Shown piece after piece: positions 12,166-24,016 of a DNA stretch of 64,000 bases; the first letter of the stretch is position 1, and every line of letters starts with the position of its first letter. The stretch lies in contig VSDK01023923.1 in NCBI GenBank assembly GCA_009767595.1, positions 178,237 through 242,236 of the forward strand, read 5' to 3'. The position numbers and the translations under genes were made by a program. The notes under the pieces are model-generated. The model saw only the letters and a list, made by a program, of their open reading frames with translations. It was not told the DNA's origin and did no database searches. This stretch comes from Symbiodinium kawagutii. Its lineage: Eukaryota > Sar > Dinophyceae > Suessiales > Symbiodiniaceae.

Positions 12166-12265
12166 CTTGAAACTGCTCGCGCAGCGGTGAGCCGCGGTGC
12201 CGTCCTTGGTGGCACTCAGCGCTGACCACTGATGAGAAGCCAAGGGCTGCCACAGATACGTCGAC
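12166..12265 (-). CDS. exon e29 of the minus-strand gene
   Basis: Donor CAAG|GTGAGC is consensus. Two acceptors are possible: tcgcctcgtag|G at 12265 (phase 0, reading V-D-V-S-V-A-A-L-G-F-S-S-V-V) or gtggtcag|C at 12221 (one leading base, fitting e28). Both share the end A-E-C-H-Q-G-R-H-R-G-S-P-L-R-E-Q-F-Q and leave one base, which fits e31. A third frame (L-A-S-H-Q-W-S-A-L-S-A-T-K-D-G-T-A) is open and has good codon bias, but it breaks phase with e31. Confidence 0.55.
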
Positions 12266-13883
12266 CTACGAGGCGACAGCGACGTCATGGGGTACACAAC
12301 AACCAACGACAAAGAGGCAAGTAACGAAGGTTTACTGACCTTTGGAACCATTAACCAACCATAATTTGCTATGAATTAAGCATCGCTAAAGGGTATCAAC
12401 CATCAAGCCATGAATTAACCAACGACAAAGAGTCAATGTTTCATGGTAAGGAATGAGTTGTTAAGAATGAATTCATAGTGTTTAAGAGTGAGTGATAATG
12501 GTTGATACATAGTGGTTAATAGTGGATAATAGTGGTTGAGAGTTAATAGTGGTGAATTGTGGTCAGAATCGTGGTGGTAGTGAACCAAATTGTTTGCAAC
12601 TAATTAATCAAATTGTTCGCAAACTAACTATGAACAACTACTACAAATAACCAAACGGTGTTTGGGAGCGATCATCTTAACAAATGGGATATGTGATTTA
12701 CACATGGATGATCATGAATAGTAAATACGTCAAGTGCTTGTCAAAACCCCAAGGTAGAATAGATGTCAGTGATAAGTCGTTGTCCCAAAAACGGTGCACC
12801 CGACCCAAAATACTGGCGGAATTCCCCTTCATGATGGTTATTATTGGATTGTTAGTAGGTGCCATCATATATGGACAAGACCATAAGCCATCTTTTGTTT
12901 CCAAACAAATGCTACTCCAGCTAGTAACTTGGCCCGGTTCATTGCTAAGTTGAGGGCGCCTCAATGACGAGTTCTGGGCTCGAGGTTCGTACGGCAAACA
13001 AATTGGACAACTGTCAGGTCACTACATGATTCAAATGCAAGCAGAACTAGCAGTTTTCCATCCAAATCTTAGAATTTCCCTAGTAGAAGTGACTGACTCC
13101 ACCAACAAATGCCAATCAACATCAGCGAAAGAGGGGTACTTGTACAACTGTACAACCGTTGTTGAACCATGATGACAAAACCAAGGGGTGTATTGCTCGC
13201 GGAGTTACCAAGCCACATGGGGTGCATTGATTCTATAGATTGATGAGCATTCCCTCCATGAATTGTATCCTGAAAATCAACCAGTAAAATCTCGAGTGAA
13301 CCTGATTTGGATACATAAATATTCACATGACATCATGATCTTGTCAATATATGTTCATACAGTAGAGATAAAACATGCAAGTAACCAAAAATAAATTCAT
13401 AAACTTGAATCAAAGATAAACATAAAAATACTACCAACAATGATAATAAGACATATTTGTACATATATGCGCATGTGCATGTACATGACGTATATGGATA
13501 TGTGCCAAGCCATAGTGGAACCCCCAGTCAACAAATGGTTTCCTGTTAAAATGATCATTTCATGGTGCTTTGCCTGGTTACCTAATTGTGGCACATACCC
13601 ATGTGGAGATGAAGTGTACCCTTAGAGTTTAGGTTCTAGTCTTCCTTGATGATCATACATTAACCAACCATGGCCAACCCTCGATCAACCATTCATCAAC
13701 CAATTAGCAGGTGTGATGGATCTGTTAAACCATCCGCCAACCCTGAAATATTTAGGGTTTAACAGATCCATTAACCATCCATAATGCATTTTTTACCCCC
13801 AAATCTTTACAGAACTGTGGATGTGCAGGCGCACATCGCGCCACTACTGTACCAGCCGAGCCACGTGGCAAACGTCCTCTCAC
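12266..13883. other. intron-like stretch, nothing coding seen
   Basis: Mixed AT-rich sequence with short gttaatagtgg words. No gene supported until the 13.8 kb island. Confidence 0.45.
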
Positions 13884-13943
13884 TGCTGCGTGGACACGCG
13901 ACCGCACCGGTCCTTGGCATCACGCGACGGGAAGCTCCCAATG
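13813..13943 (+). CDS. competing plus-strand exon-like segment
   Basis: On plus, an outstanding acceptor (tttttacccccaaatctttacag) opens 131 bases with one leading base. They read D-V-Q-A-H-I-A-P-L-L-Y-Q-P-S-H-V-A-N-V-L and L-R-G-H-A-T-A-P-V-L-G-I-T-R-R-E and end at ATG|GTGAAG. Codon bias is as good as that of the minus reading (e28). It cannot be joined in phase to the other plus candidates at 11188 or 15242. Either it is real and part of a nested gene, or it is an antisense shadow. Confidence 0.35.
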
Positions 13944-13949
13944 GTGAAG
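13884..13949 (-). CDS. candidate exon e28 of the minus-strand gene
   Basis: 66 bases ending at a consensus GTGAGA donor. Reading: F-T-I-G-S-F-P-S-R-D-A-K-D-R-C-G-R-V-S-T, one leading base and two trailing. This fits e27 (two trailing bases) and the 12221 acceptor of e29. The acceptor (catcccaag|C) is weak. The same island makes a strong plus-strand candidate (13813-13943). Confidence 0.45.
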
Positions 13950-15241
13950 CTTGGGATGGCCCAGTCAACACGCAAACAATTCTACACTCATATATCACTT
14001 GCATGAATTCGAGACATTTTATCCGATTTAGATTACCTGACAGACCAATCTTTGTGCGAATCTGTCATGTATATCTGCATTTCTATGTGTCCTATGCATT
14101 TCTACGGTGGTATCTAAATAAGAATTGCATATGCACTTTCAAAAAATGCTAGTTTCATCTTTACTGCATCTATTTGCTGTATGTATGTAAGTGTGTAAGT
14201 ATGCATGCATTACTGTACATCATGACATCAAAGGACTGATAAATATAAATAGATAGAGCCAACAACGACAGGCAAACAACCAACGTTACCAGGGATACTG
14301 TTGGAGTTTGATGAGATGGTATGTTTTCTTTTTTTCCCATGACAGGTCTGGACCGTTGCATCATGATATCCGAAGTGTATGCATACCGTGGAGGATGATG
14401 ATACAGTTGAGGTCCGTAAAGAGGGACAACACTGGGGATGAAACAACTTGATGCCCACTACCGTTGATGATTGAATCCAAGGACACTAATAAAATAAGAG
14501 TGATCATGTCCGTTTTTCTTGAATTTCCACAAGTTCCACAAGTCATCCCATATTTTCCAGATTTGGTTCCACGTCCCTAAAAAGCAAAGCCGGTTGGTCG
14601 GTGAAGGGTATTCTTGCAGCACCATAACCTCCAGCATACCCCAACATCCAGTGTATACTAACCCAGCAAGCAACAAGGGTTCTTGTCAAATGGCTTTGGG
14701 TCAAAAACGTGTACCCCAGTTGCTCACATCTCATATGTGGCCACACTAGCCTGACTGTTGGGATATGAACTACCACTCATAGCTGTGGTTATAGGCTGAA
14801 TTAACCGGCTACTATGATGTGGCCGAGCCCGCAATAGTCAATAAAATCGGAACGGCACGGCTCTGAGAATCGGGTTGGAAATCCCGGATGAGCATCAAAT
14901 ATCAAGAGTTCATGAGGTCTACCCAGCGGCGAATGCTTATGCATTCGTAGATTCACACCTGTCTTCTGCTTGCCTGGATGTGGCTATGTATCAATTACTA
15001 ACTGTATGTACAAAAACGCAGCTGGACCGTAAAGTGCAGCATCATGGACAACAGGTGGGAATCCAACCCATATCTCTCAACCATTTATTGAGACTTGTGA
15101 CACATAAAATCAGCAATCTGTCGAAATCATCATCAACCATCATCAACTCCTGTCATCAACCCTATTATCAACCCCTATTATCAACCCCTATTATCAACCC
15201 CTACTAACCAAATACCCGGCTTGGTTGCCATGTCACTCCAG

Positions 15242-15284
15242 GCAGCCCTCGACATGCAAGTGTGCCTGGCTGCATTGCAACGTG
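15242..15284 (+). CDS. tentative plus-strand mini-exon
   Basis: Pyrimidine-rich AG|G acceptor (gttgccatgtcactccag|G), 43 bases reading A-A-L-D-M-Q-V-C-L-A-A-L-Q-R, donor GTG|GTTTCT. It resembles a repeat-protein helix but is too short to assign and does not join in phase with other plus candidates. Confidence 0.25.
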
Positions 15285-15950
15285 GTTTCTCAAGCCATGG
15301 GGAACCCAAAAAGTGGTTGAATCACTACTGCAAATGATTGAGATTGGTTTTTTATGCGCTGAAAAACGATTCATTACTACAGATGATTGAGATTGGATGA
15401 TTTAGGGGTACCCCACACCCCTTACCTATTCTCAATGGCCGGGATACACAAGTGTCAAAATCCACCATTGTAAAACACGATGCTTTACTGCCATGGCCAC
15501 TTATTCCTCAAAGTTGTGTAGCCACATGTTTTGACGTTGCCATGCCACATCTTGAGAATCATGCATTGTCGGTATCCTGCCTCATCTCAATGAAGCAATT
15601 CTTTGGAATCTGCCATGTATGAACACAACAATACTTGGATGTGTATTCAACTTAGCATCTCGGTAGAAAAAAGGTGGCTATACAAATCATCATCCAGGTT
15701 TTGAAATTGAAAACTTCATTGCTAGATCCCATCAACAAACCCACCTCCACATCCAGGTGTTGAAATACACCACCAAATACATCAATCAATCAAGCTGTTC
15801 AGCTGCGGATAATCAAATAAACATGTTGTGTGAATAATCCACCTTGAATCTTTTTTAATTGCGTTCCTTGTAATGCACTGGGGGACTCGTATGAGTAAAA
15901 GCTTAATCAAGACGAAGGAGCGGGACTTTGGATGAAACGCACTGAATGTC

Positions 15951-16006
<56 letters not shown>
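15951..16006. repeat. (AAC)n microsatellite
   Basis: Roughly 18 aac units followed by two aag/aac variants. The poly-Leu/poly-Val ORFs on minus come from this repeat. Confidence 0.95.
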
Positions 16007-16756
16007 GAACAAGAACATGAACAGTACAGATGAATCTGTCGACTGAACGATTGCTGGCTACTGCACTAAACAAATGTGCTCCCATTCATGTACAAAGTAC
16101 AGTCTAGGTCCTTTTGTCATTTGGGTATGTGCCAACCTGGAACCTCAATTGTGACACTTTTTTCTGGCAAACCATGGTTTGGATACACTTTCTGATTATC
16201 TTGAGCCATTTTTAGCTATATAAATGCGCACTTTTAAGTAATTTCATGAGGTTTGAACACTTTTTTGATTATCAACCTCCTCAGCACCAAAATACCCAAA
16301 CTGAGCAACCCGCAGGATGCGCGCAATTTCCCGCAAAATGGGCGCAAATTCCCGCAAAATGCGCGCAATTCAAAAAAGTGTACGAACTGGGAATTCTATG
16401 TCGTGCTCTCACAAGTATTCAAAACACTTTTTGGTGTTTTTGTGCGCTTTTTTGGGGAATGCGCACTTTTAGGTTTTGTACACTTACTTGTGTAACGATT
16501 GAAGCTTCAGGAAATAGTGGTGCCCCCAAAACCAATGGTTTCCCTTGGTAAAATGATGATTTTTTGATGGCTTATTGGCTACCCTATGCCTTGGCACATA
16601 CCCATTTGGCGACTTTTCTTCGCATTTTCTGCTACTGACCCGTCCCTACTTGGTCTCTGATAGATGCTGACCTGGCCAGTGGAGGCTGCCGGTCACCCCT
16701 GGGTTGCACTTCATCCATTTCCTTCGCCAGGTGGGACATCCCCCAAGCCACGTCAC

Positions 16757-16868
16757 CGACATCGCTCCGCCATGGGAGGCCGCACCGGATCCAGCGGATG
16801 CGCGAAGGAACACAGGGACTCCTGCAAGACGCGGATGGCCACATCTTCCAGGCCTGACAGCGGTGACG
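16757..16868 (-). CDS. exon e27 of the minus-strand gene
   Basis: Acceptor ggcttgtgcccccag at 16868 (or gctgtcag|G at 16853, same frame). The frame reads L-E-D-V-A-I-R-V-L-Q-E-S-L-C-S-F-A-H-P-L and then D-P-V-R-P-P-M-A-E-R-C, and ends at TCG|GTGACG. Third positions are almost all G or C. It starts with two bases, so it needs a phase-1 predecessor, but e26 ends with two bases; at least one exon or a different boundary is missing. A second frame just downstream (S-H-L-A-K-E-M-D-E-V-Q-P-R) is also protein-like. Confidence 0.6.
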
Positions 16869-16927
16869 CTGGGGGCACAAGCCATAAGGGTTAAGGGGTT
16901 AAGGATCTCCCCCTGGTGACGGTGAAC

Positions 16928-16978
16928 CTAATCCCCATGAAGAACGAGAGCTGGAGGATTGCTTCAGGTTCATCACCC
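16928..16978 (-). CDS. low-support exon candidate between e26 and e27
   Basis: AG|G acceptor and 51 bases reading G-D-E-P-E-A-I-L-Q-L-S-F-F-M-G-I-R up to a GTTCAC donor. The start phase fits e26, but its end leaves two bases and e27 needs one, so it does not close the gap. Confidence 0.2.
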
Positions 16979-17306
16979 CTCACTACATTGTGAGTGCAAG
17001 ATATGCATAGGATAAGAACCACTATCACTGGGTTGAAACACACAATCTTCCCAAACCATTGACGAATATGTTCGTACCCAGCTGGGATCGGTTGGTGATA
17101 TTTACAGTCCTGGATTCGTATATAGTTAGACATGGTGATATAATAAGTCATGCTAGATCCATATGAATAAACCACCCCCAGTCTTACAAGAAATGGCTGG
17201 TGATTTACCATCAAACCTGAGGCGGTCATTGATATCCACCATTACATTACAGTTCTCACCCTGGTCTAGGCAAGAATGAGAGGCTGTTCCATGGATCATC
17301 ATAGTT

Positions 17307-17418
17307 GGCAGTGGGTCAAAACCCCGTACCCCTGGTTCCCCCATCATTAACCATTAGTTTTCCCTTGTTATTGGTGGAAATCCCCCATTAGTTGGTTGGT
17401 TAATATTGACCCATAGCC
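17307..17418. mobile_element. family-2 TIR element
   Basis: From ggcagtgggtcaaaacccc through cccctggttcccccatcatt to aatattgacccatagcc. Confidence 0.75.
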
Positions 17419-17981
17419 TATAGCCAGTTATGACCGGATTTGGATCACCGGGAAGCATCATTGGAGGTCCGCAGTGTGGATGAAACACCACGAGTGGAAC
17501 TTGATCAGCTAACATTTGGTTAGAACCCTCCTGGTAGCTCCTGGCCTCGCTGCCCGTTTTAAGGCCCTTTTAAAGGCTATGTTACTCCTGGCTTCTTAGA
17601 TGTGCAAGTTTGATCGCAAATGAATAAACGTTGTTTGCTCTTCATTCTTCATGATGAATCAGTCATTAGATTGATTGATGAATGAGTGGTTACAAATCTA
17701 ATGACATCTATGATCATTTATGTAGACAAATATTCCATATAGTTGGTGCGCTGATCACTGATGATTCGTGTAGTGATTAACCCATGACAAGTAGTGGTTT
17801 CAATGATTGTTTAATCATGATTGAAGCTGGACTGGTAATCCATCACGTGACTCAATTTCTTGAAACCCTCAGTGTTACGCTTCTTGCTGGCGATTGGTGA
17901 CAATAACCTCGAGCATCACAGCCCTGAGCCAACGAGCCCCCATTTTCTTTCCTATTCATCTTGACATTGTATGAAACATAT

Positions 17982-18083
17982 GGGGGTGTTTAAAAATAGG
18001 GATGCCCCAAAAATGTTTGGTCCATTCCTACACATGATCAATGCAGGATGATTTGGGGGTACCCTTATTGTGAGAAACCATCC
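17982..18083. mobile_element. family-1 TIR element
   Basis: From gggggtgtttaaaaatag to acccttattgtgagaaacca, with the ggatgatttgggggtaccc core. Confidence 0.7.
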
Positions 18084-18223
18084 TATAAGTAGTACTCTAA
18101 CATCATGCGACTTATAGCTATTTGACCAGTTTAGCATCATGGCATATACTTACTGTATCACAGTTCAATAAGTATATTAAAAGCACTAAAAGCAACCATG
18201 GCTCAGCAGTATCATGGCTATTT

Positions 18224-18330
18224 GGTGGTTTCTCAAAATAGGGGGGCCCGAATTATCATCCAGTTTATTAACCATGTTTAGTAATAAACCAACCATCTGG
18301 GGGGGCCCCCAACTGGCTTGAGAAACGACC
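18224..18330. mobile_element. family-1 TIR element
   Basis: From ggtggtttctcaaaataggg to cttgagaaacgacc. The core is rearranged (gggggggcccc blocks). Confidence 0.65.
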
Positions 18331-18522
18331 ATTTCGACTGAATCATTTCGATTTTAAGAACCCCCCCAAATCATCCTTTATTTATTAACCACTCATAGTA
18401 ATAAACCATCAACCTTTATTAACCATCTATAGTAATAGGATGTAATAAGAAATGAACCATCATCCTTTATCAACCATTTACAGCAATAAACCAACCATTT
18501 CACCATGCAACTGACATCTTAC

Positions 18523-18661
18523 CTGTCGCGATCGAGCTCGGTATCAGCAGCTTCCCAGCCGCGCTCACGGCCTCGAGTGACCAAAAGCATCAACACGGGA
18601 CCTGCGGTCGCAAGCTGATCTCCAGATCGCACGACGTGGCCAGGTGGTTGTTTGGTCATGG
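18523..18661 (-). CDS. exon e26 of the minus-strand gene
   Basis: Consensus donor GACAG|GTAAGA. The frame reads G-D-Q-L-A-T-A-G-P-V-L-M-L-L-V-T-R-G, then R-E-R-G-W-E-A-A-D-T-E-L-D-R-D. Acceptor either ttaag|CC at 18661, which includes an in-frame ATG in a GCCATGA context, or ctggag|AT at 18619. Both start with two bases and fit e25. The hydrophobic core P-V-L-M-L-L-V followed by a charged helix is notable. It leaves two bases, which does not fit e27 directly. Confidence 0.65.
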
Positions 18662-18682
18662 CTTAACCACGCAGGTGGACAT

Positions 18683-18783
18683 GGTGGTTTCTCAAAATAG
18701 GGGTACCCAAAAATGCTTGGTTTATTAATAATAAATGACTACTAATGGATGATTTGGGGGTACCCCTATTTTGAGAAACACCC
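18683..18783. mobile_element. family-1 TIR element, well-preserved copy
   Basis: Left end ggtggtttctcaaaataggg, right end cccctattttgagaaacacc. About 26 bases of near-perfect terminal inverted repeat around a 50-base core ending gatgatttggggg. It can fold into one long hairpin. Confidence 0.85.
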
Positions 18784-20330
18784 ACATGAGTCATCAATTG
18801 AACTTGAGAAACATGAGTCTATGAACCCACGACTCGACGGGTTCATCATTCATGAAATTGATTCTTAACCACCTAGGTGGACATAGAGAAACTTTGACAC
18901 TGACAATTTACCAATCTAGTTGTGAAGGATTGAACTTAAACAAGTAGATGGATAGGTGAAGCATATCAATCTTGTGGGTGGACACTTTACAAACAATTCT
19001 TTAGTTGTGAAAGATTGAAATTGAATAAGTAGATGGATAGGCCTGGGTGGATATAGATAAATTTAGATACTAATACTGGTCTAGTTGAGCAAGAATGTTT
19101 TTTTTTGCAGAAATCTAAATAACTAGATGGATAGGCCGGTGGACATATAAGAGAATCAATACATGCGGAACAAACAAAAGATAGCCGCTCACCCATCTAC
19201 TTATACTACCCATACGCATGCATTGAACTTCCAAACATGAGTTCCAGCAATGCTCGGAAGAAATACATACGACTCTATGCGCAACCTTGCGAAATGACTT
19301 TGCTAAAGAGCCTGTAAGCTCGATATGATTGACAGCATCAATGCAGTTTGTGTGCATAGCTCAATGTTGCACCAAAAATCATTCAAGTTCGGTTGCAATT
19401 TGCGTACAGAAAGTACACAACATGTTAATGCATCTAGCCATGTGCCTAACACAATTGACAAAACAATACCACAACCATACTTGGCTATGGGTCAGAATCT
19501 TGTACCCCTGGTGTACCATCATTAACTATTGTTTTTTCCCTTTGTTCTAGGTTACTACTCCCCAGAAGTTGGTTGGGTAAAGCCTTGACCCATAGCCACT
19601 TTGGTAGAACATTGAACACGGTGGTAAGTGGCTGAAGCATCTCTAGATTTGTTTGGTGTTGCGCTAGCATCCCTTGCTTGAAAGCAACTGCGAAAAAATA
19701 TGCTTAAAATGACATCAAGCTTTGCAAACGCCAAACTTAGCGTTAGTGGGCAAATCATGTTCTTATCAACAAATCAAAAGTATGCCCGTGCTACATACAT
19801 AGGTTCACATATGTGCACATGCATATACAAAACACATACACATGTGAACGTGTGCTCGACTAATTCGCTCTCACTCCAGGCTATGAGCACAATGAATAAT
19901 CCCAAAACACCTGCCTTCTCTCTCCCCGGGCAATGTTTTGAAGGGAGATATGGACTAATTCGCCGAACAAATTATATAGTCTCCTATTCTGGGTCTAACT
20001 TACTGTAAGATGGGTAAAAGTTAACAAGCTGATACCATAGTATTGTGTGAACCAATCTTCGGTTGGGTCAACCAGCATCGATACTGAGCTTTCTCAGAAA
20101 GCTCAATGTCCGGATCAGCCCTGCGCACCATCTTCGGGCCAGTCTGAGCCAGCACAGGCCATGAATGCGGCCCGCGCGCAGGGGCCGATCTAATCGACTG
20201 CTTCTCGGTCTGTTTGGGAAAGGCTGGTGCAAATTAAGTTGGTTCGTGGTAGCAGTAGATATCAGGTAGAGCGACGGGTTTACAACTGTTTGTTGTGGAA
20301 AGTAAGTTGGTTTATGAATAGAGTAGTGTA
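18784..20330. other. intron-like stretch with one family-2 element
   Basis: Repeated words agtagatggatagg at 18950-19140 and a family-2 copy at 19483-19598. No gene supported. Confidence 0.45.
19483..19598. mobile_element. family-2 TIR element
   Basis: From ggctatgggtcagaatcttg to aagccttgacccatagcc. Clear 13-base inverted ends. Confidence 0.8.
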
Positions 20331-20338
20331 AATGATAA

Positions 20339-20890
20339 CTATCGTCGTAGATATAAGTATGGTTGATGGCTCAGTGATTTATTGCTAAGTAGGGGAACTG
20401 ACCTTGAATGGAAGTGGCCGCATAATTCAGCTAGATTGGTCCTGAATGTGCTGCTTACTGCGGGGTCATGACCCAGTTGCCTCGTTGTGCGATGGTTTTT
20501 CCAGTCAAGCTCGAGTTGTTGGTTACTGTGAAGAGAAGCCTCCCATGTCTTGGGGCGGATGCTTGACCCCCATTGGATCCCCCATGAGCAGCTGAAGATA
20601 AATCTTGAGCCTTGCGCCGCAGTAGTGGCTATGGATTCTGCGTGTGCCGCTCCTTCGGGCTGTGACAAGCTGGTTGCGATCCCCGGGTCTATCCAGCTTG
20701 ATGAAGCATGGTTGACCACTGTCCTAACCATTGTAAACCATGGGATTCGACCTACTTTGAAACCATTTTTCACAGTCAACTCTTCCTTCCTGCATGCACT
20801 GTGTACATCATTGGAAGTACCATCCATGCATCAAAACTTTTAGCCGGCAAAAAACCGTTGGTTTCAGGGGTAGTTGTCCATCCATTCCTT
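20339..20890 (+). pseudogene. unassigned ORF remnant, strand ambiguous
   Basis: The plus frame from about 20550 reads naturally (W-I-P-H-E-Q-L-K-I-N-L-E-P-C-A-A-V-V; A-I-P-G-S-I-Q-L-D-E-A-W-L-T-T-V-L). A 162-residue minus ORF covers the same place. There are no splice flanks of exon type on either side. It is probably a decayed element gene; family not recognised. Confidence 0.35.
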
Positions 20891-21466
20891 TAGTTTCAGC
20901 AGCTCTCCCCAAAACTCAGAAAACAAACATTACGTAACTAGGATAGCTGATTCGGACGGATGTCCCAGGAGGCCAAATCCAAGAACGCAAGCTCCCTCAA
21001 AACTATTAGGGTCAAAAATTGAAGGCAATCTCTTTGAGCGTTTCATAGCCGTACCATATTTCTGCAACCAAACATAACCTCCGGATACCTCTAGTATTCG
21101 ATCATAGCAATGAACACCTACCATCTGTTGATCATTTCCCTAGTAGAACAGGCGCTTTCGATTGCTATGCTGGATTACTTTGAGGTAACCTTTGTCACAA
21201 TGGATCTTACAGCAATCAAGCTTCAGTATTCATGGGGGTAACCTCTGTCAGTAAGTTGGAGTTACCTACTGGACCCAAGAAAGTTCGAAATTTCCAACCC
21301 TACTCGCATGGTGCCCTACTCTACTGGACTTACGCGCAAACAAAATTGGATGTTCCGCTGTGGTGACCATTCATGACCATTCATCACCATCAATCACCAT
21401 TAATGACCATCAAAAACCCGCACAAAATGGGTTTGTGCAAGTCGCCGTGGTCCCCGAGTCACTGAC

Positions 21467-22375
21467 TTGTGGTTTCCCTTGATCAACAGCTGGATGGTGA
21501 TTGTAAGGACCACCAAACTGGACAAATCCATAGATCCCGACAGGATAGTAAGGTGGGACCAAGAAAAACCTGGTGTCGCGGAGGGGTTGGTTGCAGCGGA
21601 ACCTCCAAACTCAAGGCTTCCTCCTTCTCGTTGTGCTGCCCTGGGGGCCACTGATGCAATGATCATGGGCTGCTACATGAGCCTGTTCCCTTCAAAGTGG
21701 AGCATTTCAAGGTGTCGCAAGAGTTGTCTGCGTTTCATGAACGTGATGAAAGAATTGTTGACAAATTGTCAATAGCGATAGTGGCAACCGATGAACGGAT
21801 TCTTTAACAAACCCGGTTGGTACTTTCAAGCCGCATTAAAAATATTACCCAGTCCACCATTCGTTAACACGGGAGAAAATAAGAAATCAATCAAACCACC
21901 AGGCAGCAACAATATGTGAAACAAAATACAATCTGAGGCTATCGGAGGCTATAGATAGTAGCAAGAAATCCAGAAATGATCATCATTGGCAAGCACTGGA
22001 GCAACGCAAACAGATGCTCAGATTCGACCAAGAACCGCTGCTGGCAATGAACGGATGAATCCAGAACGGCAGCCGACCGCGGCTGACCGTGTAGAGGTTC
22101 TTGGCACTTTGCTTAAAGCACCTTATGTACTTGGTCAAAGACTGTGCCTACCAATCTGTCAACCAACCAATCAACCAACCAGTTCCTCATATCGTTGGTG
22201 GTCCATGGTTGATCGGTCATTGTCTTCCACGGAAGATCTCTTGGCGGTAGGTCAACCGGTTGCCGGCATCAACCAACGACAATCCAGCATCAATATGACT
22301 GCGCAAAATATACATATTTTGTTTTGTCGTATCGCTTCCGGATTATCTTTCTTTCTGGTTAAGCAACGCCAATGA
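21467..22375 (+). pseudogene. unassigned ORF remnants on plus
   Basis: Two plus frames, 21467-21775 (with K-S-I-D-P-D-R-I-V-R-W-D-Q-E-K-P) and 21986-22375 (with T-A-A-D-R-V-E-V-L-G-T-L-L-K-A), are open and protein-like. They are separated by a family-3 TIR element (21814-21905). They may be pieces of one element gene; no family assigned. Confidence 0.3.
21814..21905. mobile_element. family-3 TIR element, diverged
   Basis: From cggttggtactttcaa to aatcaaaccaccaggcag. Shares the family-3 ends and length. Confidence 0.6.
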
Positions 22376-22817
22376 ACATCAATCATCAACGAAAAGTTCT
22401 TCATGTCCAGTATCTCTTCAAATTCCTATGGTTGAATCCTCTCATTGGCTACCAGTTTCCAGTCAACCGAGTCGTATAAACCAATATATTTCTGAAGCAG
22501 CCAGGTCTTTTGGCTAGGCTCACATGAAACTAACAACCAAAGAAGCCTCAACTGAAGCCACTCTTGTCCGCTGGCCACCATGTTCATTACTCACCATAGT
22601 TCCTGAACGTTGGCCAAGTATTGCAGCTTAGTAAACATGTATTGACCCTACACACCACCTACCAAACGACCTTGCACATGACCTGTCCTACTCCTATGGG
22701 CCCTAACCCGGTTGGACTTGCTTAAAAAATCTGCAAACAGACCTTAACCCTCTGAATGCTCAACAAAATCCTTGAACAAAGCCCTATTAGCCTTATAAAT
22801 GCCTATAATTGTTTCAC

Positions 22818-22959
22818 CAACCCCCCCGAGGTTGGTCCATCTCGGGTGCGCAATCCACCATCCAGCGGGTGGTCCTGTCGGGCTCTCCAGGCGCAAGCAG
22901 CGCAGCATACATCGCAGTGGCGCTTCGCTCAAACGCACTTGGAGCCCTTCGAGACGTGC
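22818..22959 (-). CDS. exon e25 of the minus-strand gene
   Basis: Excellent acceptor (catccactgtgctccag|G), phase 0, 142 bases, donor GTTG|GTGAAA. Reads A-R-L-E-G-L-Q-V-R-L-S-E-A-P-L-R-C-M-L-R, then C-L-R-L-E-S-P-T-G-P-P-A-G-W-W and T-N-L-G-G-V. It is Leu/Arg-rich and probably helical. Its start fits e24 (phase 0) and its one trailing base fits e26. A plus reading rich in Ala, Ser and Gly exists but looks like an antisense shadow. Confidence 0.7.
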
Positions 22960-24016
22960 CTGGAGCACAGTGGATGCATGGACCAATGGTTACTGGGGTT
23001 TGTTGAAGGGATCTGCTGAAGGGATTTTAAAGGATCTGTTGGGGTTTGTTTGATGTCTACTGGTTTGTTGATTGAAGGAATTCTGATTTTTTTCAATTGG
23101 TCGAAGGCTCTTGACATAGTATGGAGAGGATTTTTCAGAATTAGATGGATCAAGTCCCAGGATTTTCATCCGGCAATGCTTGGTCAAATAGTCGTACTGG
23201 TTATGGTTAAATGATCAGCGGTTGATGGGATCATTCAATAGTGTGGTTAATTGATGATTGATTATAATCAATGGTTATGATCAATGGTTATGATCCATAA
23301 TTCAATGCTTTAAACCCCTGGTTGACATTTATGGTCAATCGATCGAGGTACAAAATGGACAATAATCAAAATTGAAATTAATTAATGATTATTGATGATT
23401 CAATAGTATGGTCAATTGAAGATAATCTAGCAATGATTGATTGATAGTTGATCAGTGACAATATCAGTGGGTCGAATAATGGACCAATCACGGCAATCTA
23501 ATAGTAGAATTCTAAATGGCATCAAGTACAATGGCGGATTCTTCTTTTTATGCCTTATGGCAAGAGGCAACTAATTGATCAACAGTCAGTAGATTTCGGG
23601 CGTAGCAATCAAGAACTGGTGCAATAATCATGATCAACATACATGACATTGAATAACATGTTTTGTTTTTTCCAAGGTGGCACGTTTTCTGCAGGGCACC
23701 CAAAAGTGGATATAACAGCAGTGATCACCAACTGGTGGGCATGGGTTAGCCAAATCATTGGCACTAAAAAAAATGATGAACAACAACTGCTGCAGCAATA
23801 CGGATCATTTTTGTCAAAATTGATGATTCCTGGGGAGCAAATTAACACACATCAGTTGAATGACACCAACAAGTGGTGCGAACCAACCAACGACAAATTA
23901 AACCAATGAATAATTGCAAAAAAAATCAAACATCTAGAAAGACATGACAGGATTTCAAAGCAACAAATGACGGCCTTTTGTTCTGAATCCAAACGCATCA
24001 AAAAAGATAATCATTA
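22960..24016. other. intron-like stretch, nothing coding seen
   Basis: Degenerate attgatgattga words at 23200-23480 and short ORFs without motifs. Confidence 0.45.

Larger units (their letters stand above)
13950..16756. other. intron-like stretch with microsatellite and a small plus exon-like piece
   Basis: Contains a family-2-like fragment near 14690-14790, a short gtcatcaaccc tandem around 15150-15205, the 15242 plus segment, and an (AAC)n run at 15951-16006. ORFs around 14458-14776 on both strands lack motifs. Confidence 0.45.
16980..18522. other. intron-like stretch with two TIR elements
   Basis: Family-2 copy at 17307-17418, family-1 copies at 17982-18083 and 18224-18330. No gene supported. 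Confidence 0.5.

Noticed and set aside
15782..16085. Poly-Leu and poly-Val minus ORFs resembling membrane segments
   Set aside because: Antisense translation of (AAC)n.
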